Origin: Candidatus Saccharimonadota bacterium
GTDB lineage: Bacteria > Patescibacteriota > Saccharimonadia > Saccharimonadales > UBA4665
Length of the DNA: 64,000 nt
Direction: 5' to 3'
Assembly: GCA_003153395.1 (NCBI GenBank)
Contig: PLYP01000001.1
Coordinates: forward strand, 1-64,000
Positions 33,015 through 41,522 of the stretch are shown one piece after another. The notes below the pieces were generated by a model that did no database searches, was not told the origin of the DNA, and saw only the letters and a list, made by a program, of their open reading frames with translations. The position numbers and the translations under genes are program-made. Each line of letters opens with the position of its first letter. The first letter of the stretch is position 1.

Positions 33015-33965
33015 ATGTTTACCGTTTTCATCGTAAAGCCGATCTTTAATTTACTTGTGCTCGTTTATGCACTTCTGCCTGGGCATAACTTCGGTTTAGC
33101 CCTAATTATCTTCACAATAATTATACGTTTACTTCTCTGGCCTCTTCTTAAAAAACAACTTCATCAAGCCAAAGCCATGAAGAAGTTGCAGCCTGAGATT
33201 AAGCGCATAAAAAAAGAAACCAAAGGCAATAAAACCAAAGAATCCCAGATGCTTATGGAGCTATACAAAGAGCGCGGCATTAATCCATTTGCAACCTTCC
33301 CAACCCTTATCCTTCAGCTAATTGTTCTAATTGGACTTTATAGCGGACTTAGAAGAGTAATTAGCGATCCGCACGCCCTTGTTACCTTTGCTTATCCTGC
33401 TCTTCAGCATCTAGGGTGGATGAAAGTAATTGCACATAACATACACCGTTTTGATAACACCTTATTTGGAGTAGTAAATCTAAGCAGAGCCGCATTGAGT
33501 AAGGGCGGGGGAATATACTGGCCAGCCATGATAATCGTACTCGGTAGCGCAATAGCCCAGTATTTCCAGAGTAAGCAGCTTATGCCACAAGATAAAGAGC
33601 ATAGAGGACTGCGAGAGATACTTAAATCTGCAGGCCAAGGTAAACAAGCTGACCAATCTGAAGTGAACGCAGCAGTAGGAAGAAGTACCCGCTATTTCAT
33701 TCCTGTGATGATCTTCTTATTCACGGTTAATCTAGCTTCAGCATTAAGCCTTTATTGGCTAACTGGTGGAATTGTTGCCTATATACAACAGAGCTTTGTT
33801 CTTAGGAAAGACGAGGAGGAAATGGAAGAAATTGCAGATGCGCCAGACAAGCGAGATGTTTCTAAAATTCCTGAAGCCGAAATAATTGAAACTAAAGAGC
33901 TTAAGTCTCCAAAGAAGCTATCCTCCAAAAAGAAAAAAGCAAATAAGCGGAGGAAACGCTCATGA
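33015..33965 (+). CDS. yidC: Membrane protein insertase YidC/Oxa1
   Basis: 316 aa with about five membrane helices, the size of Gram-positive-type YidC without the large periplasmic domain. Helix 1 is near the start, the cytoplasmic coiled segment KQLHQAKAMKKLQPEIKRIK is at about 50-70, and later helices include NPFATFPTLILQLIVLIGLY. The C-terminal 50 residues are Lys/Arg-rich (KKKKANKRRKRS), a ribosome-binding tail. It inserts proteins, alone or with Sec, likely including the numerous pilin-like and GT-C proteins here. Its TGA overlaps the khpB ATG. Confidence 0.95.
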   Translation: MFTVFIVKPIFNLLVLVYALLPGHNFGLALIIFTIIIRLLLWPLLKKQLHQAKAMKKLQPEIKRIKKETKGNKTKESQMLMELYKERGINPFATFPTLILQLIVLIGLYSGLRRVISDPHALVTFAYPALQHLGWMKVIAHNIHRFDNTLFGVVNLSRAALSKGGGIYWPAMIIVLGSAIAQYFQSKQLMPQDKEHRGLREILKSAGQGKQADQSEVNAAVGRSTRYFIPVMIFLFTVNLASALSLYWLTGGIVAYIQQSFVLRKDEEEMEEIADAPDKRDVSKIPEAEIIETKELKSPKKLSSKKKKANKRRKRS

Positions 33966-34441
33966 ACGAATCCATGGAAGAAGCAATCGTATATGCTAAA
34001 AAATATTTAGAAGACCTCCTATCTTTCTTTGGCCTTAATACTGATGTATATGCAACTAGTGACGACGAAGTAATTCAGCTTAATGTACCTAGCACACACC
34101 TCAACGGATTCTTAATCGGTCAGCGCGGTGAGAATATGCGCTCCCTCCAGTACCTTACAAGCACAGCACTTAAGAATAATAATTTCGCGCACAGTCGGGT
34201 TAATGTAGACATTGCGGATTATAAAAAACAGCGTGCCGAAAGACTTAGAGAAAAAGCTGAGGATTGGGTTAAGAAAGTCCGTGACTCTAAGGAGTCTATG
34301 AATTTGGATCCCATGAACGCCGCAGATAGACGAGTAGTGCATCAGTTGTCCGCTGAGTACGGAATTACTAGTGATTCAGAGGGTGAAGGCAGAGACCGTC
34401 ATATAGTATTAAGACCTCCAACCGACGATAAAGAGGAATAG
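33962..34441 (+). CDS. khpB: RNA-binding protein KhpB (Jag), short form
   Basis: 159 aa. A KH domain covers about 30-95 with the GxxG loop in GFLIGQRGENMRSLQYL. An R3H domain covers about 100-155 with RVVHQLSAEY and GRDRHIVLRP. The N-terminal Jag_N domain of longer homologues is absent. It binds RNA together with KhpA in Gram-positives and affects cell growth and division there. It overlaps yidC by four bases, the usual coupling at this locus. Confidence 0.93.
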   Translation: MNESMEEAIVYAKKYLEDLLSFFGLNTDVYATSDDEVIQLNVPSTHLNGFLIGQRGENMRSLQYLTSTALKNNNFAHSRVNVDIADYKKQRAERLREKAEDWVKKVRDSKESMNLDPMNAADRRVVHQLSAEYGITSDSEGEGRDRHIVLRPPTDDKEE

Positions 34442-34445
34442 TTAA

Positions 34446-35615
34446 ATGCCACGTAAAAGGCTGTCAGAGTTTCGTGCTAAATCTATTTTATATAAAGCTT
34501 TAGATGAGCCGTATAGCGGCTGGGAATTTAACTCGGAAGAGGATTGGCAAGCTAACCTAGACGCACTTCCAGACAATCAGAACTACGTAGTTAAGGTAGA
34601 CCAGGCTGAAAAAGGAAGATTTAAGAAAGGCCTAGTAAAACTAAATAGAAATAAAAGTGAAGCTACGAGCGATCTAGATGAATTATTTAATGCCGGATAT
34701 CAGTTTGCGTTAGTTGAGCCATATGAAACCCACGAAGACAGCGAAGAAAGATATTTTTCCCTAGAGAGAACCCGTGATGGTATTAAAGTTTCCTACTCTC
34801 CCTCGGGTGGAATAAATGTAGAAGAGAATAGCGATAGCATAACCCATGAAGTATTTACAGGTGAGCCATTAAGTGGAATAGATGTAGATACCAAAAGCCT
34901 AAGTTCTTTAGTAGATGCTTTTCAGTCAAACTACTTCAGCTTTTTAGAAATTAACCCCCTTGTTATTAAGGATGAAAAGCTATACCTGCTTGATGCCGCG
35001 GTAGAAGTAGATAACGAAGCGGAGTTTTTTGAAGAAAACTGGAAAGCCAGCGATCTAAGGCGACCTAAATCTAAAGCAGAGTCACCCGAAGAACTATCAG
35101 TTCAAGAACTGGCAAGCAAAAGCCAGGCCTCCTTTAGTCTGGAAGTAATTAATCCAAACGGTAGAATATTTGTTTTGCTTTCTGGCGGCGGAGCGAGCGT
35201 AGTTGTAGCGGACGAAGTATATAACTTAGGCAGCGGTAAGGAACTAGGCAATTACGGAGAATACTCAGGCAACCCTAATTTGGAGGAAACAGAAATATAT
35301 ACCGAACAAGTTGTGAAACTACTTTTAAAATCTAGCGCAAATAGCAAGGTTTTAATTATTGGCGGAGGGGTTGCTAACTTTACCGACGTAAGGATAACTT
35401 TTAAGGGCGTAGTTAACGCTATTAAAAAACATGAAGAAGAACTCAGAAACCAAGGTGTAAAAGTTTATGTAAGAAGGGGAGGGCCACACGAAAAAGAAGG
35501 CCTAGAAGCTATTAAAAGCTATTTAGAAAAAGCCAATATTGCCGGATATATTGCCGGTCCTGAGCTATTACTCTCAGACATCGTGAGCCTAGCTCTAAAG
35601 GGCGAGGGAAATTAA
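34446..35615 (+). CDS. aclB: ATP-citrate lyase, ATP-grasp/citrate-binding (small) subunit
   Basis: 389 aa, close to the roughly 400-aa AclB of green sulfur bacteria and to the N-terminal part of animal ACLY. An ATP-grasp domain covers about 1-200 (YVVKVDQAEKGRFKKG and FLEINPLVIKDEKLYLLDAA). A citrate-binding domain covers about 220-389 with LLSGGGASVVVADE, the NYGEYSGNP loop, IIGGGVANFTDV and VRRGGPHEKEG. The citrate-contacting residues known from human ACLY (GGAS, ANFT, the Arg of the VRRGG block) are all kept. With AclA it would convert citrate, ATP and CoA to acetyl-CoA and oxaloacetate. It starts four bases after khpB and ends one base before aclA, so the pair is tightly coupled. Unusual for this reduced lineage. 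Confidence 0.9.
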   Translation: MPRKRLSEFRAKSILYKALDEPYSGWEFNSEEDWQANLDALPDNQNYVVKVDQAEKGRFKKGLVKLNRNKSEATSDLDELFNAGYQFALVEPYETHEDSEERYFSLERTRDGIKVSYSPSGGINVEENSDSITHEVFTGEPLSGIDVDTKSLSSLVDAFQSNYFSFLEINPLVIKDEKLYLLDAAVEVDNEAEFFEENWKASDLRRPKSKAESPEELSVQELASKSQASFSLEVINPNGRIFVLLSGGGASVVVADEVYNLGSGKELGNYGEYSGNPNLEETEIYTEQVVKLLLKSSANSKVLIIGGGVANFTDVRITFKGVVNAIKKHEEELRNQGVKVYVRRGGPHEKEGLEAIKSYLEKANIAGYIAGPELLLSDIVSLALKGEGN

Positions 35616-35616
35616 C

Positions 35617-37401
35617 ATGCCTGAACTAAACATTGAAGAACTAAGAGATCTAGAGCCATTCATAGTCTGTCTGGGCAGCCATCCTTCCACCATCCAAGCC
35701 TTGCTAGACTTTGACTACCTTCTTGGCAGGGATAAGCCGTCAGTAAAAGTGATAATTGCAACCGGCCGAAAACATGAAAGATACTTTTTTGGTAAAAAAG
35801 AGATAGTAATTCCGGTCCTGGATTCTGTTAAGAAACTATCAGAAGAGGAAAAACAGTCAATCAATCTGTTTATTAACTTAGTTTCCGCTAGGCGAATACT
35901 TAGTTCCTCCAAAGAGCTTATTAGTATTGCGCCTAACCTTAGTGGCGGAGTAATATTTGGCGAGCGCTTGCCAGAAAAGCATGCATTAGAACTTTATGAG
36001 ACGATAAAACAGAATAATTTATGGATTCTAGGTGGCGCAAGTGTCGGGCTAGTTATACCTGGAAAATTAAAGCTAGGAGCAATTGGCGGAGTGGATTCTC
36101 GACAGTTTGAAGCCTCTAATCTTTTCGCTGAGGGACAAGTTGCCGTAATTTCTTCCTCGGGCGGTATGGTAAATGAGATTATAAGGCAGGTAGCAGATAC
36201 CAAATACGGCGTATCTTTTGCTTTAGCCGTCGGAGGAGAGCGTTTCCCGATTACCAGTCCTAAAGAAGCTATGTTATCAGCTGAAGCCGACCCAAACACT
36301 AAAGCTATTGCCTACTTTGGCGAACTTGGCGGGACTGATGAAGCTGACGTAGCTGACTTATTAAGATCGGGCAAGGTTACTAAACCAATAGTTGCCTATA
36401 TTGCTGGTACTGTGGCAGAACTTTTTGATACCCCACCTCAGTTCGGACACGCTAAGGCTATGGCTGGATCTCAGGCAGAAACTGCCAGAGCCAAGCGCGA
36501 ACTATTAAAAGAAGCAGGTGCAAAAGTTGGGGATTCCTTCGCAGATTTTATAAACTACTTAAGGAGACTGGATTTAATGAGTATAGACAACATTTCAAAA
36601 GACGCAGATGACTTACAGAACCGAAGCAAGGGCTTAATAGCTAGTTCTCTTTCATATGATGAAAACGGTGACGTTAAGATTCTTGGAAAAGACATACTCG
36701 ATCTAGCTGAAAATAGTTCCTTTGCGGCAATAGTAATTTCCATGCTCCTTGGTAAACAAGAGATAAGTAAGGAAACAGAAAACTTTACTGACTTTGTACT
36801 TCGCCTACTTGTTGACCATGGCCCATATGTATCCGGAGCTATGAACACAATTGTTACCGCCAGAGCCGGACGAGACCTTGTTTCTGCTTTATCGGCAGGC
36901 CTACTAACTATTGGGCCACGTTTCGGCGGAGCTATAAACGAAGCGGCTGTCATATGGCTTAAGGGTGTAAAAAATGAGCTTAAACCAAGCGAGCTAGTAG
37001 AAGACTATGCATCTAGAGGCGAGTACATATCTGGCATCGGCCACCGTAAGTATAGAGTAGATATGCCTGATCCTAGAGTCACAAAAGTCTTAAGCTTAAT
37101 AGATGGCCTTAAAGAACGTAAATTTACGAACTTTGCTAAGTCAGTAGAAGCAGAAACTTTGCAGAAAAAAGGAAATCTAATTCTTAACATTGATGGAGCT
37201 ATTGCGGCGGGGCTACTTGATGTACTACATGAGTGCGAAGGCTATGATTATGACGCGCTTGCTGAGCTAACAACACAAGAATTCTTTAACGCTCTGTTTG
37301 TTTTATCTAGAAGCGTCGGGCTTATGGCTCACTTTTTTGACCAGAAACGATTAGACGAGGGACTATTCCGGCTAAGCGATGATCAAGTCACCAAGCTTTA
37401 G
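35617..37401 (+). CDS. aclA: ATP-citrate lyase, CCS/citrate-synthase (large) subunit
   Basis: 594 aa, near the 608 aa of known bacterial AclA. A CoA-binding/ligase domain covers about 1-330, with the GGASVGLVIPGKLKLG block and the phosphohistidine segment PQFGHAKAMAGSQAE (about residues 269-283). That His matches the phosphorylated His of ACLY and succinyl-CoA synthetase. A citrate-synthase-like domain covers about 345-594, with DHGPYVSGAMNTIVTARAG, RFGGAINEAA, the active GIGHRKYRV, and NLILNIDGAIA. All main catalytic elements are intact, so an active enzyme is likely. The gene is convergent with the PIG-L fusion gene, 16 bases apart. Confidence 0.9.
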   Translation: MPELNIEELRDLEPFIVCLGSHPSTIQALLDFDYLLGRDKPSVKVIIATGRKHERYFFGKKEIVIPVLDSVKKLSEEEKQSINLFINLVSARRILSSSKELISIAPNLSGGVIFGERLPEKHALELYETIKQNNLWILGGASVGLVIPGKLKLGAIGGVDSRQFEASNLFAEGQVAVISSSGGMVNEIIRQVADTKYGVSFALAVGGERFPITSPKEAMLSAEADPNTKAIAYFGELGGTDEADVADLLRSGKVTKPIVAYIAGTVAELFDTPPQFGHAKAMAGSQAETARAKRELLKEAGAKVGDSFADFINYLRRLDLMSIDNISKDADDLQNRSKGLIASSLSYDENGDVKILGKDILDLAENSSFAAIVISMLLGKQEISKETENFTDFVLRLLVDHGPYVSGAMNTIVTARAGRDLVSALSAGLLTIGPRFGGAINEAAVIWLKGVKNELKPSELVEDYASRGEYISGIGHRKYRVDMPDPRVTKVLSLIDGLKERKFTNFAKSVEAETLQKKGNLILNIDGAIAAGLLDVLHECEGYDYDALAELTTQEFFNALFVLSRSVGLMAHFFDQKRLDEGLFRLSDDQVTKL

Positions 37402-37417
37402 CTGTAGAAGGTAGCTT

Positions 37418-40030
37418 CTATTGAGGGTTAGTGTATTGCCTATTTAAATACAGCCCAAATGTAGAGTCGAAATTGCATTGTTTAATTGTTTTACAAACTG
37501 CTGCATCATACTTTGAGTAAGCAAAATAGGCCGCTGCTTTAGCCGGTAGATCCTGAGCTGGAACATTAGCGGCAAAACCGTGCACAGGATACCCAATGTA
37601 GTATTTAATAGGGATGATTAACTGATTATTAAATTGCTCAGTTTCATATCGAGAGTAAACCCTCTTAACAAAACTACCCACTGTCATGTGATCACTGTGA
37701 TCAGAGTAGCGGGCACTTACATAATTAGCCTGAGTATGGATCTCGGTAGGCTGAAAAAAGTGCATAAGGCTATCTAATGCTGATACCAAATCACTTGAAG
37801 TATATTTAGACTGACCATCCACGCTGTGTATAGTTTGAATCTTACCGCTATATAGCTTCACCAAGCTTTCATGGTTAGTTGCTTTAAAGCCGTCGCCCTT
37901 TAAGTTACCGTCTGGCAAACGCATAAAAACAATCAGCAGGCTGCTGTTGCCCCTAGGGTTTGCAATGGTGACATATTGGTTGTTTGCTATTTTAACAATT
38001 CTCTCTTCCCAAATAAGTGAGCTTCCTGGAAGCATAGTATTGTAGGCGGATTCAGAACCTTGTTCACGACCTAACCAGTAGAACTTGTTATTACCCCCAT
38101 CTCCTGCGGTAACATAAATAGTACGCATACAATAACCGGCTTGTATGGCATGAATATTATCAGGGTTCATGAATAGTAAATCATCATCTTGATGGGCGAC
38201 TACTGTAAGCACCGTTGGCCTATTACATGGCTTATAGGGCAGGTCAGACAGATTGGTAGGCGCAATAGTATCTGACGGTTGTATAAGCGAAACTTTGAGC
38301 GGACCACTTTTATGAGCTCCGTTATCGTAGCGAAGAATTATTTCTTTAGGGCTGCTCACACTACCGGCAATGACAGTAGAAGAGTTAGGTTGACCGTAAG
38401 TAGTTACTACCTGCTTAAAGCTGCAGCTAGGATAGTTAGTAAGCTTTTGGTCTAAATTAAGTAAATACTCAAAACCTTGTTTATTTAAATTGTATTTCCA
38501 TGTCTTACTTGTAAGTGTGCTACGAGCTTGTGTGCAGTTCGCTAGAGGCATAATATTTAAATTTTTACCGGTTTGTAACTTTATCGGCAGAACTCGCCAA
38601 TAGTCTCCTACTAACACTTTTCCGTCACGGTTATGGAGCAGCTGTTTTATTTGTGAATCACGGTTTTTAATAACAGCCAGCGAAGCATTCTCAGAATGAT
38701 AAGCTCTGCTAGAAGTAAATATACCGAAAATAATACCGACTATTATTATTGCCCCAATAAACACTAAATATTCGCTTTTCCACTTACGACTTTTTGTGAA
38801 TACAGCTATTGCTATAAAAATAGTGAAGAAAGCTATAGTTAAATAACGAGCATCAACCGAGTATTGATGATTACTGAGTACAAATAAAAACAGTGCTATA
38901 GCAGTAGAAAAAACCATCATGATAAGTAGCTGAAAAGAGCTGTCGTTCTTAAATGCTGCATGCCTGGTAAGGAGAGAAGACCGAATAATACGGTAAAGAC
39001 AGTACAGGCCGGCTAGTAGAATTAGAATGTTAATTAAAAAGGCAAAACCGCCGAGACCGAACATGCGTGACAGCATCTGATGAGGAAATTGCCTTAAAAC
39101 TGTCGTATCATAAGCTGGATTTGCTCCAAAGTTAGTGAGTAGTCCAGTAATGCTATATACAATCCCTAAGAGTACATCATGCAAATTATGTGCTAAACCA
39201 TACGGACCAACCGATTGTTGACTAACAAGGTTTGTAATTTTTGTTACTGTAATCAACGCCTGAATACCTACTGCTGTTATAGCAGCGACTATGCTGCCAA
39301 GTAGCCATCTGCCTGAAATATTTGCCAGCTTCCAATTTTTCGTTAATGAATATGTTAAAAGAGCTAGAATTCCTCCTCCTATGGCTATGGATAAAAATAA
39401 TTTGTCACTAGCAATAAGCACACCTAGACAGAGTACGCCGAACCAAAAAGGCCAAGATTTAATTCGTTGTGCACGAACAAAAAGCATTAAGCTAGCTAAG
39501 TAGAACGCGTATTCAAGGTTACGTGTAGTAAGCATAGCCATATTAACAGGCAGCAGACCGCCGGAGTATGGCTGTGCAGGTATAAGCAGTAAGGTTGAAG
39601 CTAGTGCTAAAAATAGAGTTCCTAGTACAAGCGGACGGTGCTCAATGCGGTATAAAATAAACGCCAAAATAGCAATTGTTAAAAGCACTACTGAGACAGT
39701 AATTATTACAAAGCTTGCACTCGAGTATCCAAATAGCTTTATTAGGTAAAAAAGTGGCCATTTTAGCAAAAAGGTATGTGCGCCGGGAAACTGTGCGTTA
39801 TGAAAGGTTGAGGAGCTTTGAAATAGATAAGGATCCACTAGCTGATCAGCGTTAGAAAGCTGAAGGACAGCTCCTTTAATTGACCAAAAAAGAGTTGTTG
39901 CAAGCAGTATAAAGATTGAAGTGAATAGATAAACCTTAGCAAATAAAGCTGATTCTATTCGGACTACTAATTTTGCAATTAAAGGACTGTTCAGGAAGGG
40001 TAATTTACTCTGTTTTTTATTACGAACCAC
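37418..40030 (-). CDS. GT-C-like polytopic protein fused to a PIG-L deacetylase
   Basis: 870 aa. The first 450 residues hold about eleven membrane helices, and about 460-590 is an extracytoplasmic domain. From about 600 there is a PIG-L/LmbE domain: VVAHQDDDLLF is the AHPDDE zinc motif, TAGDGGNN follows, and ARYSDHSDHMTV (about 776) is the HxDH motif. PIG-L enzymes remove N-acetyl groups from sugars. The membrane part resembles the two paralogues at 57035 and 58797, which lack the deacetylase. A single protein that both handles a lipid-linked sugar and deacetylates it outside the cell is inferred. The start is GTG with a GAGGG Shine-Dalgarno. Confidence 0.78.
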   Translation of the reverse strand: MVRNKKQSKLPFLNSPLIAKLVVRIESALFAKVYLFTSIFILLATTLFWSIKGAVLQLSNADQLVDPYLFQSSSTFHNAQFPGAHTFLLKWPLFYLIKLFGYSSASFVIITVSVVLLTIAILAFILYRIEHRPLVLGTLFLALASTLLLIPAQPYSGGLLPVNMAMLTTRNLEYAFYLASLMLFVRAQRIKSWPFWFGVLCLGVLIASDKLFLSIAIGGGILALLTYSLTKNWKLANISGRWLLGSIVAAITAVGIQALITVTKITNLVSQQSVGPYGLAHNLHDVLLGIVYSITGLLTNFGANPAYDTTVLRQFPHQMLSRMFGLGGFAFLINILILLAGLYCLYRIIRSSLLTRHAAFKNDSSFQLLIMMVFSTAIALFLFVLSNHQYSVDARYLTIAFFTIFIAIAVFTKSRKWKSEYLVFIGAIIIVGIIFGIFTSSRAYHSENASLAVIKNRDSQIKQLLHNRDGKVLVGDYWRVLPIKLQTGKNLNIMPLANCTQARSTLTSKTWKYNLNKQGFEYLLNLDQKLTNYPSCSFKQVVTTYGQPNSSTVIAGSVSSPKEIILRYDNGAHKSGPLKVSLIQPSDTIAPTNLSDLPYKPCNRPTVLTVVAHQDDDLLFMNPDNIHAIQAGYCMRTIYVTAGDGGNNKFYWLGREQGSESAYNTMLPGSSLIWEERIVKIANNQYVTIANPRGNSSLLIVFMRLPDGNLKGDGFKATNHESLVKLYSGKIQTIHSVDGQSKYTSSDLVSALDSLMHFFQPTEIHTQANYVSARYSDHSDHMTVGSFVKRVYSRYETEQFNNQLIIPIKYYIGYPVHGFAANVPAQDLPAKAAAYFAYSKYDAAVCKTIKQCNFDSTFGLYLNRQYTNPQ

Positions 40031-40108
40031 TATTGCCCTCTGGCTTACTATTAACAGAGCACTTTATCAGTGTTACTGCTCTAATATTAATAGTAAGTAT
40101 ACAATAAA

Positions 40109-40516
40109 TCACTCGTCGAATTTAAAGATACGTGTCCTATACAAATAAAAATTCCAAATAGTCGTAATTCCTAGCGCTATAGTTCTTGTCAAAACTGCAG
40201 GAATCGCTGGATACAAAACTTTTGTTACTAAAATTGTAAATCCAAAATTGAAGAATACCAGTAAACTAAATGCCACAAGTTGAGGGATAAGTATGTGATG
40301 ATGCATTCTTTTATCCTGAAAAGTAACTAGTTTCTGAAAACCGAACGAAACGATTAGACCTAGCCAAAAACTTAAGCCAACCGCAAAAACAGCAGTAGCA
40401 CCTAGCTTTTGAGCAACAACAATAACTAGTAGTTCAAACAGGTAAATGCTTCCACCAATAATAATATAGCGGTGAAATGGTTTTTTTAGCAGTTCGTTAA
40501 GTTTAGACTCCATCAT
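40109..40516 (-). CDS. GtrA-family membrane protein
   Basis: 135 aa with four membrane helices. The sequence begins near FHRYIIIGGSIYLFELLVIV and includes FQKLVTFQDKR and FYLYRTRIF, typical of GtrA-like proteins that cooperate with bactoprenol-sugar synthases, possibly flipping the lipid-linked sugar. It overlaps the preceding GT2 gene by 14 bases, a common pairing. Confidence 0.85.
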   Translation of the reverse strand: MMESKLNELLKKPFHRYIIIGGSIYLFELLVIVVAQKLGATAVFAVGLSFWLGLIVSFGFQKLVTFQDKRMHHHILIPQLVAFSLLVFFNFGFTILVTKVLYPAIPAVLTRTIALGITTIWNFYLYRTRIFKFDE

Positions 40517-41483
40517 TAGTCTTTATGCCAACAGACTGGTTGTAATCAACGACGTATAACGGACGTCCTTTACTCTGACTGTGGATGTGAGAGATATAAA
40601 GCGAAAGTATGCCCTGGGACATCAGCACAATACCTACCAAGAAAAGAATTAGTATCCCTAGCATGGCAGTTCCGGTAAATTTCCAGTGCAGCGGATCACC
40701 TAGTAATAATTGCTCAATCAATACGGCTAGACCCAATATAAAAGCACTAAAAGTAATAAGAATTCCCAAGTAACCGAACATATATAGAGGTTTAGGGCTT
40801 AATGACACAAAGCTATTAGCAGCTAAACGGATCAGCTTTCTATTACTATAGCTAGCATTACCGGCAATTCTTGGTCTTACATCAAAGCTAATGTACGTAG
40901 GCTGGAACCCTAGCCAGTCAATTAAACCTCTAGTAATTCGGTCAGTCTCTTCTATTGCGAGAAAGGCTTGTTGCACCGAGCGGTCTATAAGACGAAAGTC
41001 TGTAGCCCCTGACACTAGTTCGTTATTGGTAAGTTGATTGAAAATCTTATAAAACCAGTTAGAACTCAGACGTTTAATATAGTTTTCATTTTTACTCCTA
41101 CTGCGCAAACCTATAACAACGCGCGAACCTTTTTTCCATGATGCAATAAATTCTGGTAATAACTCCACAGGATGTTGACCATCGCCATCTATCATAATAA
41201 TAGCTTGGCCTTTTGCTACTGAAATGCCAGCAGTCAACGCATTTTCTTTACCAAAGTTCCTAGTAAGTCTTAGTAGCCTAACTTTCTTATTACTGGCAAT
41301 GAATTTTTGAACAACCTTTGCGGTATCATCAAGGCTTCCATCATCACAATATATAAGTTCATAAGAATCCTTTGAAACAGCGTTAAGCTGTTTAACTAAT
41401 GCCTTATGAAAAGTCGCAAGTCCCGCAGCTTCGTTATAAAGCGGTACTACTACAGATATAACCGGAATTTGCAATTCTTCCAT
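40503..41483 (-). CDS. GtrB-like polyprenyl-phosphate glycosyltransferase (GT2)
   Basis: 326 aa from the ATG at 41483. The GT2 catalytic domain shows ISVVVPLYNEAAGL, DDGSLDD and MIDGDGQHP (metal-binding acidic cluster). Two C-terminal helices (about 230-300) anchor it, ending YISHIHSQSKGRPLYVVD, as in GtrB/ArnC-type transferases that make undecaprenyl-phosphate sugars. An upstream TTG at 41504 is in frame, but a TATACT -10 lies at 41495-41500 (minus), between it and the ATG, so the ATG is preferred. It is coupled to the GtrA gene. Confidence 0.88.
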   Translation of the reverse strand: MEELQIPVISVVVPLYNEAAGLATFHKALVKQLNAVSKDSYELIYCDDGSLDDTAKVVQKFIASNKKVRLLRLTRNFGKENALTAGISVAKGQAIIMIDGDGQHPVELLPEFIASWKKGSRVVIGLRSRSKNENYIKRLSSNWFYKIFNQLTNNELVSGATDFRLIDRSVQQAFLAIEETDRITRGLIDWLGFQPTYISFDVRPRIAGNASYSNRKLIRLAANSFVSLSPKPLYMFGYLGILITFSAFILGLAVLIEQLLLGDPLHWKFTGTAMLGILILFLVGIVLMSQGILSLYISHIHSQSKGRPLYVVDYNQSVGIKTNDGV

Positions 41484-41522
41484 ATAACACGTCAAGTATA
41501 CCAATAAATTGGATAATTACTC

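Noticed and set aside
37404-37419. TAGAAG/CTTCTA hairpin between the convergent aclA and PIG-L fusion genes as a terminator
   Set aside because: Six weak pairs and no T-run on either strand.
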